A DNA stretch of 64,000 bases from Capitulum mitella (Eukaryota > Arthropoda > Thecostraca > Pollicipedomorpha > Pollicipedidae): positions 13,588,153-13,652,152 of the forward strand of contig CP099854.1 of assembly GCA_030062745.1 (NCBI GenBank). The letters are read 5' to 3'. Position numbers and translations under genes: made by a program. Below, piece after piece: positions 33,511 through 43,912 of the stretch (position 1 is the stretch's first letter; each line of letters begins with the position of its first letter). Under the pieces are notes generated by a model, which was given only the letters and a program-made list of their open reading frames with translations, searched no databases and was not told where the DNA came from.

Positions 33511-36500
33511 CTGCTTATTGCGATGTTCTTGTGCTATCGTTTGCGTTGGACCGAGTGCGGCTTTGTGCCGCATATTTTGGAATAGCTGGGTGACAGTTGT
33601 GAGCGTAGCCGAAACTGGCGCATGCCGGGTTAAAAGTATTGCATAGAATTTGTCTAATCTGTGATGTAAATTTGTGGTCTTCAGCTAAAGTCTGCCTGGG
33701 TTGTGGTCTTGCCCATCTGTGGTCTAGTGAAACATTACATTGTGACAAGGTATGACCTCATTCAGCATAGTGGTTAATTCACCAAAAATCTTAAGTCATA
33801 GACTGTCTGCTTTTCAGAGGCATATATGCATGACTACTGTAATGACAGAGCATCTGTAGTTGCTCTGCTTGCACATCTATGCTGGTATGTGTTGGAGCAC
33901 ATCATTGCCATTTTTTTACTGCAAGATATACTGTTCTGTGTAGACATTGCTGGATGGCAATGGAATGTAGGTTATCCTCATTTTGCATCCGATTCTAAGC
34001 TGACCTGGGCAACTGTTGTGCTGCCTGGGCACCACTTTGCTCTTGAAGAACACAACCTTCCTGAGATGATGCATGACCATGCTATGCCAGGTCAACAAGA
34101 GGTTGCATACAATACAAGGATAACCTGCATTCTATCAGGATGCAGACATGTTAGGTGCCACATCATAAAAATTGTTTCGGTCTTCCTGTGTGGTAGATTA
34201 CTTGTCTAAGCCGAAGAGAAATGTGAAATTTATGCTAATTGACAAATTGCATTTGTTGAGTGTAGAATATTGGGGTTTTCAGGATGCTTTGTCCTCGACA
34301 TTTTGACCTTGTACCTACGGAACTGTTGCATAAGTTGTTTTATATTCACAGTATAATGCCAGTTTTTTAGTATTCCATTCCTTTTAAGTATTGTTTATCA
34401 TCCATGTATTTCAGTGTATATTTCTTCTTCCCATGAAATTGTTTGTGCATTTTGCCTGTGGTAGCTTTATCAGACCAGTTAAGCAATCGTGAAAAAATAT
34501 GCTTTATCTTCTGTAGGGTTGAAAGTTTGGTTTTTATTGTTGGCACCAGAGGACAATGTTTGTTTTGGAGTACAAAATTTTGTAAAGTGTAATGCTGGTT
34601 TAAGTTGGAATTCTTGGTGTAAGTCTCTTATGGTATTACCCTAACTTCTTACAAAAATGGAGACAGCCATCTGCTTGCAGAGTTGGAAAGTTGTCAACAT
34701 AGTGTAGCTTTTGATGGATGCACAAAACCATTGTCACCATAGTGTAGGTTTTGATGGATGCACAAAATCAAACTTGGAGTATAAAATGCTTTTGAAGCAC
34801 ATATTCCCTGGTGTTCTTCATGACCAAAAAGAGCAGCTTTTCCAGCTTTGATCTGCATAGTCATTTGAATTGATGAATGTACAATTTCTGTTTCTTATTT
34901 TTACATATGGATCACAGTAATTACATTGAATAGTGACTTTTTTGTAATTTACTGTATATCAGTATTACCTTAATTACTTATTGGAATTGCATATTGATGG
35001 CATTGTAATGATGAAAATATGTTAACTTTGCAATGCCCTTGTCAAATTAGTTATCTGAGAACCTAAGCAGAAGCCAAACATATAAGCACTACATTCAGGA
35101 CCACAGGCAGTGGAGGATGGAGTGACTGTATTGTTTTGGTAATTTGCTCATATTGTACATCTTAGAATGATGTAATGCAGTGGTGTGTCATAAATATTCA
35201 CATAAACATTGCCCACTGTATGATTTTTGGGAGGTGTTTTTGCCAGAAAATAAGCATTGGATGCAGATGTGCTGCACAGTCCATTTTTTGCGTGGCTGCA
35301 ACGTTTCAGGTGTGTAGCGCAAATCGGTATAAAATGCAAAGAGAAAGTAATGTGAGTGTTGTCTGCATAGTGGACATGAACATCTTAAAATTTTCTCACT
35401 ATGATTTCTATGATTGATGTGCTTTATTGTCACACCACATAAACATTTAGGTGTCATGTGTTGAGCAAACAGCAAACATTTTTTAGTTTTGTGGCATTGT
35501 CATGTGAGAGCATAATTGCTTTGTATGGAGTAGTGTTTGTCCTATGACCGCACCCTATTAAATGAATTGAAATGTGGTTTTGATTCTCAAAGTTTAGTAC
35601 TTATCTTACTGGATAAATTTTTATTCCATCTTTGTTATCTTTGCTACATTGTTGTAAAAAATTTTGAAGAAGGTAAACAAAGACTGCACATAAGTATTCA
35701 GAAGTATTAGTCTAGTAGTTTTGCTTATGCATCCTGGATGTATTTCAGTTTTATTTTAAGTGTCTAGTAGATGGCGCGCCAGTTGCGGAATTTCCGTGCT
35801 GTTGCCAACAGCTATGTAGGGTGATTTGGTGAGGAGTCACGGCGGATGATAGGGCTCCGTATGGCAGCAACTTTTCTGTGGAGGTGTAGGGCATTGTGCA
35901 GAGTATGTTGGCACTCATTATCGTTGCTGATGGGAAGGGTAAGCAGTGTTCTAGGCTGGACATGTCATAAAATGCAGTGTTCTTGAGAGAAGAGAGGAAG
36001 ACATGATTGGAGGTCATTGCATTAAGTGCTGAGACAAAATGGCAATAACTGGAGACCATTGCCTTAAGTGCTCAGAAGTTGACAAAATCCCAGCTTTGTT
36101 AGTCAACAGCCTGTCAGTGCTTATTCAAGTGCACTAGTCACATCAGGGGTGCCATTTTGTGTAAATGATTGGGAGGACCATCTTAGGTGTGAAACAACCA
36201 AACCTCATTCTCCTGTACCCCCAAATGCATTTGTGAGCAGATTTAGGTCACTTTTTTGGCTAGTGGCAATTTTCATTTTCCATTTTTTTGCACTTATATT
36301 CACTTAAAGCAGAGCATTATATATATATATATATATTTATCTGCAGTCTGTGCAACTTTCATATCTCAAATTCACCTGTTTTGGCATCATCAAATAAATG
36401 AGCAATGTTTTTCTTTATAAGCCCACATAATTACCCAGAACTGTCACCCAAGAGAAAAAATTGCATTTATTTTTTTTGTTTTTTTATTCCTTTATTCCTT

Positions 36501-37133
36501 TATTTATTTTTTATCATCCTATTTACTTCAAGTTCTGCCAGGAAAGGAAGGAAAGGTATCTTGTCTTTTCAGGCTGCAAGGCCTAAAAAAGCATAGTTTT
36601 CTGTACCAGGGCACAAATACTATGCTAGAGTGCAAGATCAGAATTCTGAAGGGTGGTTCTTTTGTATATCTGATGTGTTTGTTTTGTGAAACTTAGCAAT
36701 GCTTCTGCGAGATAGACTGAAAGGTAAATTAAAAACATTCTGCCTGTGTTATTTTTTCTGTTTGGTCATGCTGTTGAGTATTTAGTTACATATTTGAGTA
36801 TTGGAGTATTACGTATTTGAGTATCTGTTGTGTATTTAGTATATTACTGGTCTTTAATGCATAGTGAATGGGGATGGCAAGGCCTTAAATTACTCCTATT
36901 TATTTTCTGTTTGTAGTGTGTTCACTCTGATCCTCCTTACATGCACATATTTTCATCACATTCAACAGCTATGTGTTTTATTTATATGTTAGTGATAACT
37001 GTGTCCTGTACAGAGCATTAATTACCAATAACAGCATTAGGGCCATTTGACTCGGATCGATGATGCCCGCCATGGCTGACATTCAGATCATGCCTGTGCT
37101 CTGCCAGTTATGCTGTTTTTTTTCTTCTCACAG
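33511..37133 (+). other. probable first (5' UTR) intron of VDAC
   Basis: AT-rich with a marked excess of T and TG on the plus strand, ending in TTTTTTTTCTTCTCACAG at 37,133. Almost free of the mobile families that crowd both sides, apart from the 211 bp element at 33,942. A short TA tract lies at 36,319-36,338. No coding exon recognised. Confidence 0.5.
33942..34152. mobile_element. ~212 bp inverted-repeat MITE, copy 1
   Basis: Terminal inverted repeats of about 35 bp: both strands start near ACAT.. and run through GGAATGTAGGTTATCC or GAATGCAGGTTATCC. Homologous to 38,276-38,489. Probable short target duplication (TA or TAG). Superfamily not assigned. Confidence 0.65.
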
Positions 37134-37136
37134 GCA

Positions 37137-37335
37137 ATGGCTCCTCCCACATATGGTGACCTGGGCAAGTCGTCCCGTGATGTGTTCGGCAAGGGTTTCC
37201 ACTTTGGCCTGGTAAAGCTGGAAGCTAAAACCACGTCTAGCACTGGAGTGGCTTTCACATCCAGCTTCACACAGAACCTGGCCACCTCTAAGGTTCTGGG
37301 AAACCTGGAAACTAAGTACAAGTGCAAGGATTATG
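37137..37335 (+). CDS. VDAC: VDAC coding exon 1
   Basis: Starts three bases after acceptor CTTCTCACAG (exon begins at 37,134). Codes residues 1-66 plus one base of Gly67; donor GTGAGC. Contains the N-terminal helix and first strands. Confidence 0.97.
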
Positions 37336-40300
37336 GTGAGCAATTGGGCTCGAATGCTGTACAGTGATTTTAAGGGCGTTATGATGGTGCAGTTCCTTCG
37401 AATTGTTTCATAATGTGACCTGACATGTTTGGATTAGAAGCATATGATAAAATTTATTCCAGTATCAACCCAACATCTGTGCAGACTGATCTTCATTTCA
37501 TGATCTCCCGTCAGTGTTACAGCCTGGTGTGATGCTGGTGTGTTGTGTGCGTTGCTGCCGATGAGCGTGTGTGACTGATGGCACACGACACATGCTTCCA
37601 CATTATGAAGTGACCATACTGGTAGTTCCAATTTCTCTTCATTGGTGCTGATGTCAGCTAGTGCCATGGCACCAGGCAGCAGAGGCTTTGTCCTCAGCAG
37701 ACGCGTTGGTGTTACTCTGTGTGCCCTCGTCGCCTGGGTGTCGGTGGTAAGGCCGGCTCGCGCTCTGGCAGGCCTGACCCTGACAGAGAAGTGGAATACG
37801 GACAACACGCTCTCCACCGACATCACGGTGGAGGACAAGCTGTGCAAGGGCCTGAAGCTGACGCTGGACACGAACCTGGCGCCGCAGACGGGGTGAGGGT
37901 CGCCGCCGCCGCCGCCGTCTGGGCGGCTCGGCCTCTGCCACTGGCTCTGGGCGGCTTATGATGCTTCCGGAGTCTTTTGTGCAGAGGCACAGGTCTCTGC
38001 ACTGCTGTCTGTGGTGTTCATGCTGTTACTGGTGATGTTTGCTAGTGTAATGCCAGATGGATAGACCCTGCATGAACCGCGATGCGGAGATTGGAGGGAG
38101 GCTGGTTATTTGGCTGCATTATCAGTTGACATCTCATCATGTCACCACCCTCGCCTCTTTGTCTCCCATTTTGTGTCTGTATTTGGTTTGTTTCCTCCCA
38201 CTGTGTCTTGGTATGGACCCCGTCGCCTCATATTGTCTCTCTTTCCTTGCTTCCTCGGTTCCCATGGTATACATCAGACATGTGCCTGGATCCCGGTGGA
38301 ATGCGGGTTATCCCCGTTTTGTATGCAGCGCCTCGTTGACCTGGGCGGGTCACTGCGTCATCTCGAAAAGGTTGTGTCCCTCCGGAGCAAAGCAGCGCCC
38401 AGGTGACGATACCTTTGCCCTGGTCATCTTACAATCCGACGCAGAACGAGAAGAGCCTGCATTCCATCGGGATCCGGGCACGTGCGTGGTCTACGTCCTC
38501 CCACTGCTGGGGTAGGACGTCCCATTGTGGTCGTGCCTTGACTGAGTGGGCACCTTTCTCACACCTCACGCTTACACCACATGGCTGATTGGCCACATTG
38601 CAGGCATTGATGCATCGGATGTGTTGCTGATGCGGTCATGTGGTGTGCCATCCTGCGATGGCTGGTGGCCTTACATCATCCTGTCTCCTGAGGTTTGCAC
38701 CGCACGATGTCATCACCCGTGTCTTGCCCACGCTCTGTTACCTGTTAACCCGACCTTGGGTCACGCCACCTCTTCCCGCGGCGGTCACGCCCGTTTGCCG
38801 TTTGCCTCCCACGCTCCTGCCAATATTTTCAGGTCGCCTCATATGCTTTGGCCTGTGTACCAAGGACGTCGCCAGTGGTCCAGATTTGTAGGGAATGCGG
38901 AAGCTTTAATGCGCGTGTTTCCTTGTAACGCTCAAATGCGTTAGGTTTCGTTCGTCAGAAGTTACAGGGACGCCTTCCCTTCCCTATACTGCAGCGTCCA
39001 AGCCACTGCGATATTGCTTGGGGCTGCCTTGTGCCACACCTAGCTGTATGTCACGCCAACTCCGTCTCACACCGTCCCCCCCCCCCGCTGTCCCCAACAG
39101 GAAGAAGTCGGCCGTGGCGAAGGCCACCTTCAAACACGACACATGCACGTTGAACGCGGACATGAACCTGGACCCGGCCGGACCCGTGGTGCAGGGCGCC
39201 CTGGTGGCCGGATACCAGGTACGGACACTGGCCACGGACCGGGTGGCGGCCGCTCGCTGTATATGCGGTGTCGGGCGGGTCTCCGATATGGATACGCACT
39301 CATGAATTGTGAATGCAGAATGGAAATTGTGGATGCAGGTTAGATACGGAATGCAGGCAAAAACCCTCTGACCGACGTTGTGTTTGGCCGCATTGGCCGG
39401 ACCTTGTGACCTGACCTCGGTAACCTGACCCCGTGATCTGCATGCGGGCAGGGCTGGCTGGCTGGCTACCAGATGGCGTTCGACACGGCCAAGTCGAAGC
39501 TGACCAAGTCGAACTTCGCACTGGGCTTCTCGGCCAAGGACTTCACGGTGCACACGACCGTGCTGGACGGTCAGCAGTTCACCGGCTCCGTGTTCAGCAA
39601 GGTCTCGCCGGACATGGAAGCGGCCGTCGAGGTGGGCTGGGCGGCCGGCTCCAACGCCACCAAGTGAGTCCGGCTGCCTGTGGACCGTCCGTAGCGCAGG
39701 ACGGAGTCCGTAGAGAACCGAGTCCAGTGTCCACGGAGAGTCCGGTCCGGAGTCCGGGGGAGCCGAGTCCGGAGTCCGGAGAGAGTCGAATCCGGAGTCC
39801 AGAGAGAGCCGAGTCCAGTATCCGTGGAGAGTCCGGTTGGGGGTCCGGGGAGAGCTGAGTCCAGTATCCGTGGAGAGTCCGGTCCGGAGTCCGGAGAGAG
39901 CCGAGTCCAGTGTCCGGGGAGAGTCCGGTCCGGAGTCCGGAGAGAGCCGAGTCCAGTGTCCGGGGAGAGTCCGGTCCGGAGTCCGGGGAGAGCCGAGTCC
40001 AGTGTCCGGGGAGAGTCCGGTCCGGAGTCCGGGGGGAGCCGAGTCCAGTGTCCGGGGAGAGTCCGGTCCGGAGTCCGGGGAGAGCCGAGTCCATTGTCTG
40101 GGGAGAGTCCGGTCCGGAGTCCGAGGAGCCCGGTCCAGAGCGGGCGCGGTGTTGGGTTTTGCCCCGACAGGTAGGATGCATGTCGGAGGGAGGATGTCCG
40201 GGGAGGCGTTCTCTGGGAGGTGTAGTTGCGCGGATATGGAGGGGTGGGGTGGCGGGTATGGTGTGCTGCCTGCTGTTCGTGCAGGCTGGCGACTGGGCTT

Positions 40301-42561
40301 GGGCTCAGCTTCTGAGGGCGGCTCGGTGGGATGGAATCAGCGGGACGGGCGGGCTCAGCGTCTTGTGGGCGGTTCGGTGGGACGGAATCAGCGGGACGGG
40401 CGGGCTCAGCGTCCGTGGGCGGTTCGGTGGAACGGAATCAGCGGGACGGGCGGGCTCAGCGTCCGTGGGCGGTTCGGTGGGACGGAATCAGCGGGACGGG
40501 CGGCACCGCTCCAGGATGTTTCGTTTGGTGGTGTTGGCGCTCTGGTTTGTGCGCCGCGTGAATGGTATCGTTGGTTGTCTGTGTTGACTGGTTGTTTTGT
40601 GTAAGGTTCAGAGGATGGATGAGGATCATCTGCGTTTCGGCAAGCATTTATGTCGTAGTGACGTGGGCATGAACGTATCGTTTTGTGCACTGGTTTGCGG
40701 AGCAAACAAGCAGTGGCTTGCGTGCCTGGCGGCTAAGACTTTTGATCACTAATTGTTAATCGTTACTGTACGTCATGTTCTCATCCTTGTTAACGTTTCC
40801 CTTTCATTTTCAGAGCTTCCAGGGCTGTAGCTTATGGCGCATTCACGGCGTTAGCACCATAAACACAAAACCGTGCCCTTTTTTGCGTGTTTTTGACGGC
40901 GGTGGCCTGAGACGCTGGGCCGTTGTTCATCTGTGTCGTGGCTTCCTCTGTGAATACCCACCATTTTACCCCATAACAGGCATGCTTTTGACTTGGATAA
41001 GGTTTCACGTCCTTATATATCTCTCAGGCGTCTCATCCTTTTCATTTACTGAACCAGTTCTGCGACAGCCATACACGCCAAATGCATGGATAGACCGTTA
41101 CCCTGACCAGTTCACCCCTACTCCGGCGGGACGCGGCTGCCTCCTACACCGCCAGCCCCTGACGCCCTCCCCTCTCCAGGCCTCCGTCCAGTGTCAGCTG
41201 CGGCGGGGCAGGGGAGTGGGTCTGCTGGCCGCCAGCTGGCCACCGTCCAGGCGCGAGTGCTATTGCGTCACGGACAGTCAGAATAGCCGTCTGGTCGGAC
41301 CGGGCCGGGAGTGGGCCCTCCAGCGGCGGCAGGCCGACGGTAGCCGGCCAGTGTGTTGACGTATGGCCGTCTGGCAGTCCGACCGTGCGCTGTCGTCTCA
41401 CAGCTGGGGCGAACCGTAACGTTCGGCGGCCGCGGCTGATGGACCGGGAATGGCGGGACGCTGTGCCGAGCTTGTATGGACCGGTTTATCTCGGGTTGTC
41501 AGATGCGGCTGATGTTGAGCGAGGCGGTCCGACTCGTCTGTTATCTCCAGAAGCGAATGTCCTGGGCGCCCTCGAAGGTGCCCGCTCGTGGGAACCTTCA
41601 CGGTGACAACTGTCGTGCCATCGAAGCTCTGCTGCGTATCGGTGAAGACAACCTGCTTTCATGTTGGGTGATCGTCACCTGATGACGGACATCGCTGTGA
41701 CGCTGTCCGCCCTGCCCGCAGGTTCGCGCTGGGCGCTAAGTACTGCGTCGACAAGGACAGCAGCTTCCGCGCCAAGGTGAACAACAGCTCCGAGGTTGGC
41801 CTGGGCTACCAGCAGAGAATCCGTGATGGTGAGTTGACCTCCACAATACCTCCGAAACACTGGGACGTAGTGGCCAGTACTTGCCTCAGCCAGTCCCGGT
41901 GACTCCGCAGCGTGTCGCTGGCGTTCAGATGGAGGATCAGGCCAGTGCTATATGACCGTGTATGGTGACAGTCGTCGTGGGTATGCATTGACACGCACGC
42001 GCCCCATGTAAAAGATTTTGCGATAAGTCTCGTGATATGTCATGCGATAAGTCGCGCACACGGGGAAAAAATACCTAGGACACGTGCGTGGACGGCTAAA
42101 GGCACCGGAGGTCAGGCAGGCGTATTTTGACATCTGGAAACATCCGGTATATGTGACATCTGCTTGCTGTCCGGTTTAAATCCTTGGCTGCATTTAGTTG
42201 TTTGCAAAGGGACATTTCCCTTAAGCGCCCAAATGCTAAATGCTCGTGCAAAGCAGACTGGAATGTAAGGAGGGGCATTTCAGTTTAATGTTAAACATCA
42301 GTATATTTGAGTAACGCACATTAATCATGGGACCCCATTTGAATCCACATGTCAGTCATTTGGGCGCCTAAAGGGAATAGACTTGAAAAGAACGAACCAT
42401 AGTATATTTGCGCCCAATTTACATGGATAAGTCTTTGATTGAGACTGAGATTTGCGCTTTCTCCTCCAGGTGTCACGCTGACGCTCTCGAGCATGATCGA
42501 CGCCAAGAACTTCAACCAGGGCGGCCACAAACTTGGCCTCTGCCTGGAGCTGGAGGCGTAA
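37137..42561 (+). CDS. VDAC: voltage-dependent anion channel (VDAC/porin), complete, six coding exons
   Basis: Mitochondrial outer-membrane beta-barrel that passes metabolites (ATP, ADP, phosphate). The coding exons are 37,137-37,335, 37,772-37,892, 39,101-39,218, 39,452-39,663, 41,722-41,828 and 42,470-42,561. They sum to 849 nt, or 282 codons plus TAA, the standard VDAC length. All junctions are GT-AG and phases agree. N-terminus [20 protein letters not shown] is the conserved amphipathic helix. Other hallmarks are [13 protein letters not shown] (with Glu72, equivalent to vertebrate membrane-facing Glu73), the GLK motif in [44 protein letters not shown] (porin signature region) and C-terminal LELEA. 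Convergent with the PEBP gene; the upstream leader is spliced. No defects seen. Confidence 0.97.
37772..37892 (+). CDS. VDAC: VDAC coding exon 2
   Basis: Phase-1 start completing Gly67; codes LTLTEKW through NLAPQT plus two bases of Gly107. Donor GTGAGG. Confidence 0.96.
38276..38489. mobile_element. ~212 bp inverted-repeat MITE, copy 2, in VDAC intron 2
   Basis: Shares its inverted ends (ACATGTGCCTGGATCCCGG and, reversed, GTGCCCGGATCCCGATGG) and the GACCTGGGC interior with the copy at 33,942-34,152. Confidence 0.65.
39101..39218 (+). CDS. VDAC: VDAC coding exon 3
   Basis: Acceptor CCCCAACAG after a C-rich tract; codes [13 protein letters not shown] to VAGYQ. Donor GTACGG. Confidence 0.96.
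39452..39663 (+). CDS. VDAC: VDAC coding exon 4
   Basis: Phase 0 start at GWLAGYQ; ends within the codon for Lys217 at donor GTGAGT. Longest coding exon (212 nt). Confidence 0.97.
39718..40135. repeat. 46 bp minisatellite in VDAC intron 4
   Basis: Nine units built on GAGTCCGGTCCGGAGTCCGG. The CCGAGTCC word recurs at 39,763, 39,809, 39,855 (as CTGAG), 39,901, 39,947, 39,993, 40,039 and 40,085, exactly 46 bp apart. Begins about 55 bp after the exon 4 donor. Confidence 0.95.
40323..40505. repeat. 50-51 bp minisatellite in VDAC intron 4
   Basis: Four units; GAATCAGCGGGACGGGCGGG recurs at 40,334, 40,385, 40,435 and 40,485. Unrelated in sequence to the 46 bp array 190 bp upstream. Confidence 0.93.
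41722..41828 (+). CDS. VDAC: VDAC coding exon 5
   Basis: Completes Lys217, then [12 protein letters not shown] to QQRIRD. Carries the porin signature region. Donor GTGAGT. Confidence 0.97.
42470..42561 (+). CDS. VDAC: VDAC coding exon 6 (terminal)
   Basis: Codes [19 protein letters not shown] to LELEA and stop TAA at 42,559-42,561. Confidence 0.97.
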
Positions 42562-43125
42562 TGCGGACAGTCGCGTGACTGGACGCGGCCGGCCCCGCGG
42601 GGCCTCTCGCAGCGCGCGTGTGTGCAGAGCGAATGGGACGTGACGCTGCGCGGCGGCAGCGCGTGGCGCCGACGGGTTTTAGACGCTGCTTTTGCACGGG
42701 CCGACCGGCGCCGGCCGGCTCGCCGGCAGAAGAGACGCCGCCGGGCGGTGATAGGCCGTCCGGCGGCGGCCGCGCGAGCCGATTGGCCGGCGCAGCGCGG
42801 AGGCGGCGCCGATTGGTCGCCGCTGGCTGCCGCGTGCCGCGGTTGGTCGCCGGTCGCGGCGGACGGCCGGTCGGCGCTGCCCCGGCCGGCGGGTGGTGTC
42901 TGTACAGTGTAGCACGTGGGGCGATCTGTACTGGGTGTGGAGCAGGCGGGAGCCGCCGCCTCCGCCGCCGCCCTGGCCGGCTGCTCACCCGAACTTTGCC
43001 GATGAAAACTGCGCGCCTTCGCTCTCCAGGGCGTTAGCGTGCCAAAAACAGCCCTGTGAGACGGCCGGCTGGGGCGGGCGTCAGGCGGCGTGATCCGCTG
43101 GGGAATAAAACATACTACCGGATCC
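42562..43125 (+). other. VDAC 3' untranslated region, very GC-rich
   Basis: Runs from the stop codon to just past the AATAAA at 43,104. Extremely G+C-rich, which leaves long antisense open frames. Includes a 30 bp-period motif: GATAGG at 42,750, then GATTGG at 42,781 and 42,811 and GGTTGG at 42,841, giving CCAAT boxes on the minus strand. Confidence 0.8.
43104..43109 (+). terminator. VDAC poly(A) signal AATAAA
   Basis: Canonical AATAAA about 545 bp after the VDAC stop; the only one seen before the repeat at 43,151. Confidence 0.8.
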
Positions 43126-43150
43126 AGAGCAGGCTTGTCATTCACTAAGA

Positions 43151-43240
43151 GAGGGAGATTCCTATGGCCTCGAGACGTCGGAGGGAGATTGCCAAGGCCT
43201 CGAGACGTCGGAGGGGGATTGCCAAGGTTGCGAGACGTCT
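43151..43240. repeat. 30 bp tandem repeat just past VDAC
   Basis: Units containing CGAGACGTCGGAGGGAGATT; the CGAGACGTC word recurs at 43,171, 43,201 and 43,231, exactly 30 bp apart. Confidence 0.9.
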
Positions 43241-43550
43241 GGACACCCTCCAAGGAAGCGTGAGAACGGCACGGAGATGACGTTTGTCGGCGATTCACCG
43301 TGCGCAGACACTGAACGTTACTGGCGTGGCTGGCGTGGTTGAGTTCGATTTTCAGCCCTCGTGAAACTAATGATACGACCTGGAATGTTTTTTTTTTGGG
43401 GGGGGGGGGCAGGGGCAAATGATATTCGCTTTGTGGTATCGCTGGCTTTCCGTTTCAGTCTGGGAATTTCTACAGAAAGGAACGGGATGGCGTGAAGCAG
43501 TCTTTCACCTCTTAGAACACAGTTGTTCGACAGCAGAGAGAGAGAGAGCA

Positions 43551-43556
43551 TTTATT
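43551..43556 (-). terminator. PEBP poly(A) signal AATAAA
   Basis: AATAAA on the minus strand about 140 bp after the PEBP stop, next to a short GA-repeat. Confidence 0.75.
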
Positions 43557-43694
43557 TTTATCTCACTTTTCCGACAGAATCATTCATTGCTGCTCAGTGC
43601 TCAGTGCCTCCGTTACCTTGCTGACGCGTCGCCGACGGAATCGTGCGAGCCCGGCACTGTGTAGAAGCGAAACAGCAGCTGGCGAGTGTACACT

Positions 43695-43912
43695 TCACCC
43701 TGCTAACTGCTGGTGCAGCAACGGCACGTAATCGTCGAACTGGGCCTGGAACAGGTTGCCGGCCACAGGGGTCCCCAGACCGTGAGCGGCGGCGAATTTC
43801 TGCGCGCTCCAGTTGCGGCGCGTCGTGCGCTGGCGGCGAGTCTGGCGCAGGGCCGGGTCGACGCTGATTGGGCCCGGCTGGCGATACACCAGGAACACGT
43901 ACCGATGCAGGC
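43695..43912 (-). CDS. PEBP coding exon 4 (terminal)
   Basis: Completes Gly110, then [13 protein letters not shown] to LLHQQLAG and stop TGA at 43,697-43,695. The middle ([19 protein letters not shown]) is more basic than usual for the family. Confidence 0.96.

Noticed and set aside
39594-40604. Several long open frames on both strands over VDAC intron 4
   Set aside because: They are the 46 bp and 50 bp arrays read in several frames (repeated [10 protein letters not shown] and similar). No splice or domain support.
42321-43418. 365-codon minus-strand open frame, the longest in the window
   Set aside because: Antisense to VDAC exon 6 and its GC-rich 3' UTR. Its openness follows from base composition (few AT-rich stops), residues are Arg/Pro/Ala-rich without a domain, and it crosses the VDAC coding exon.
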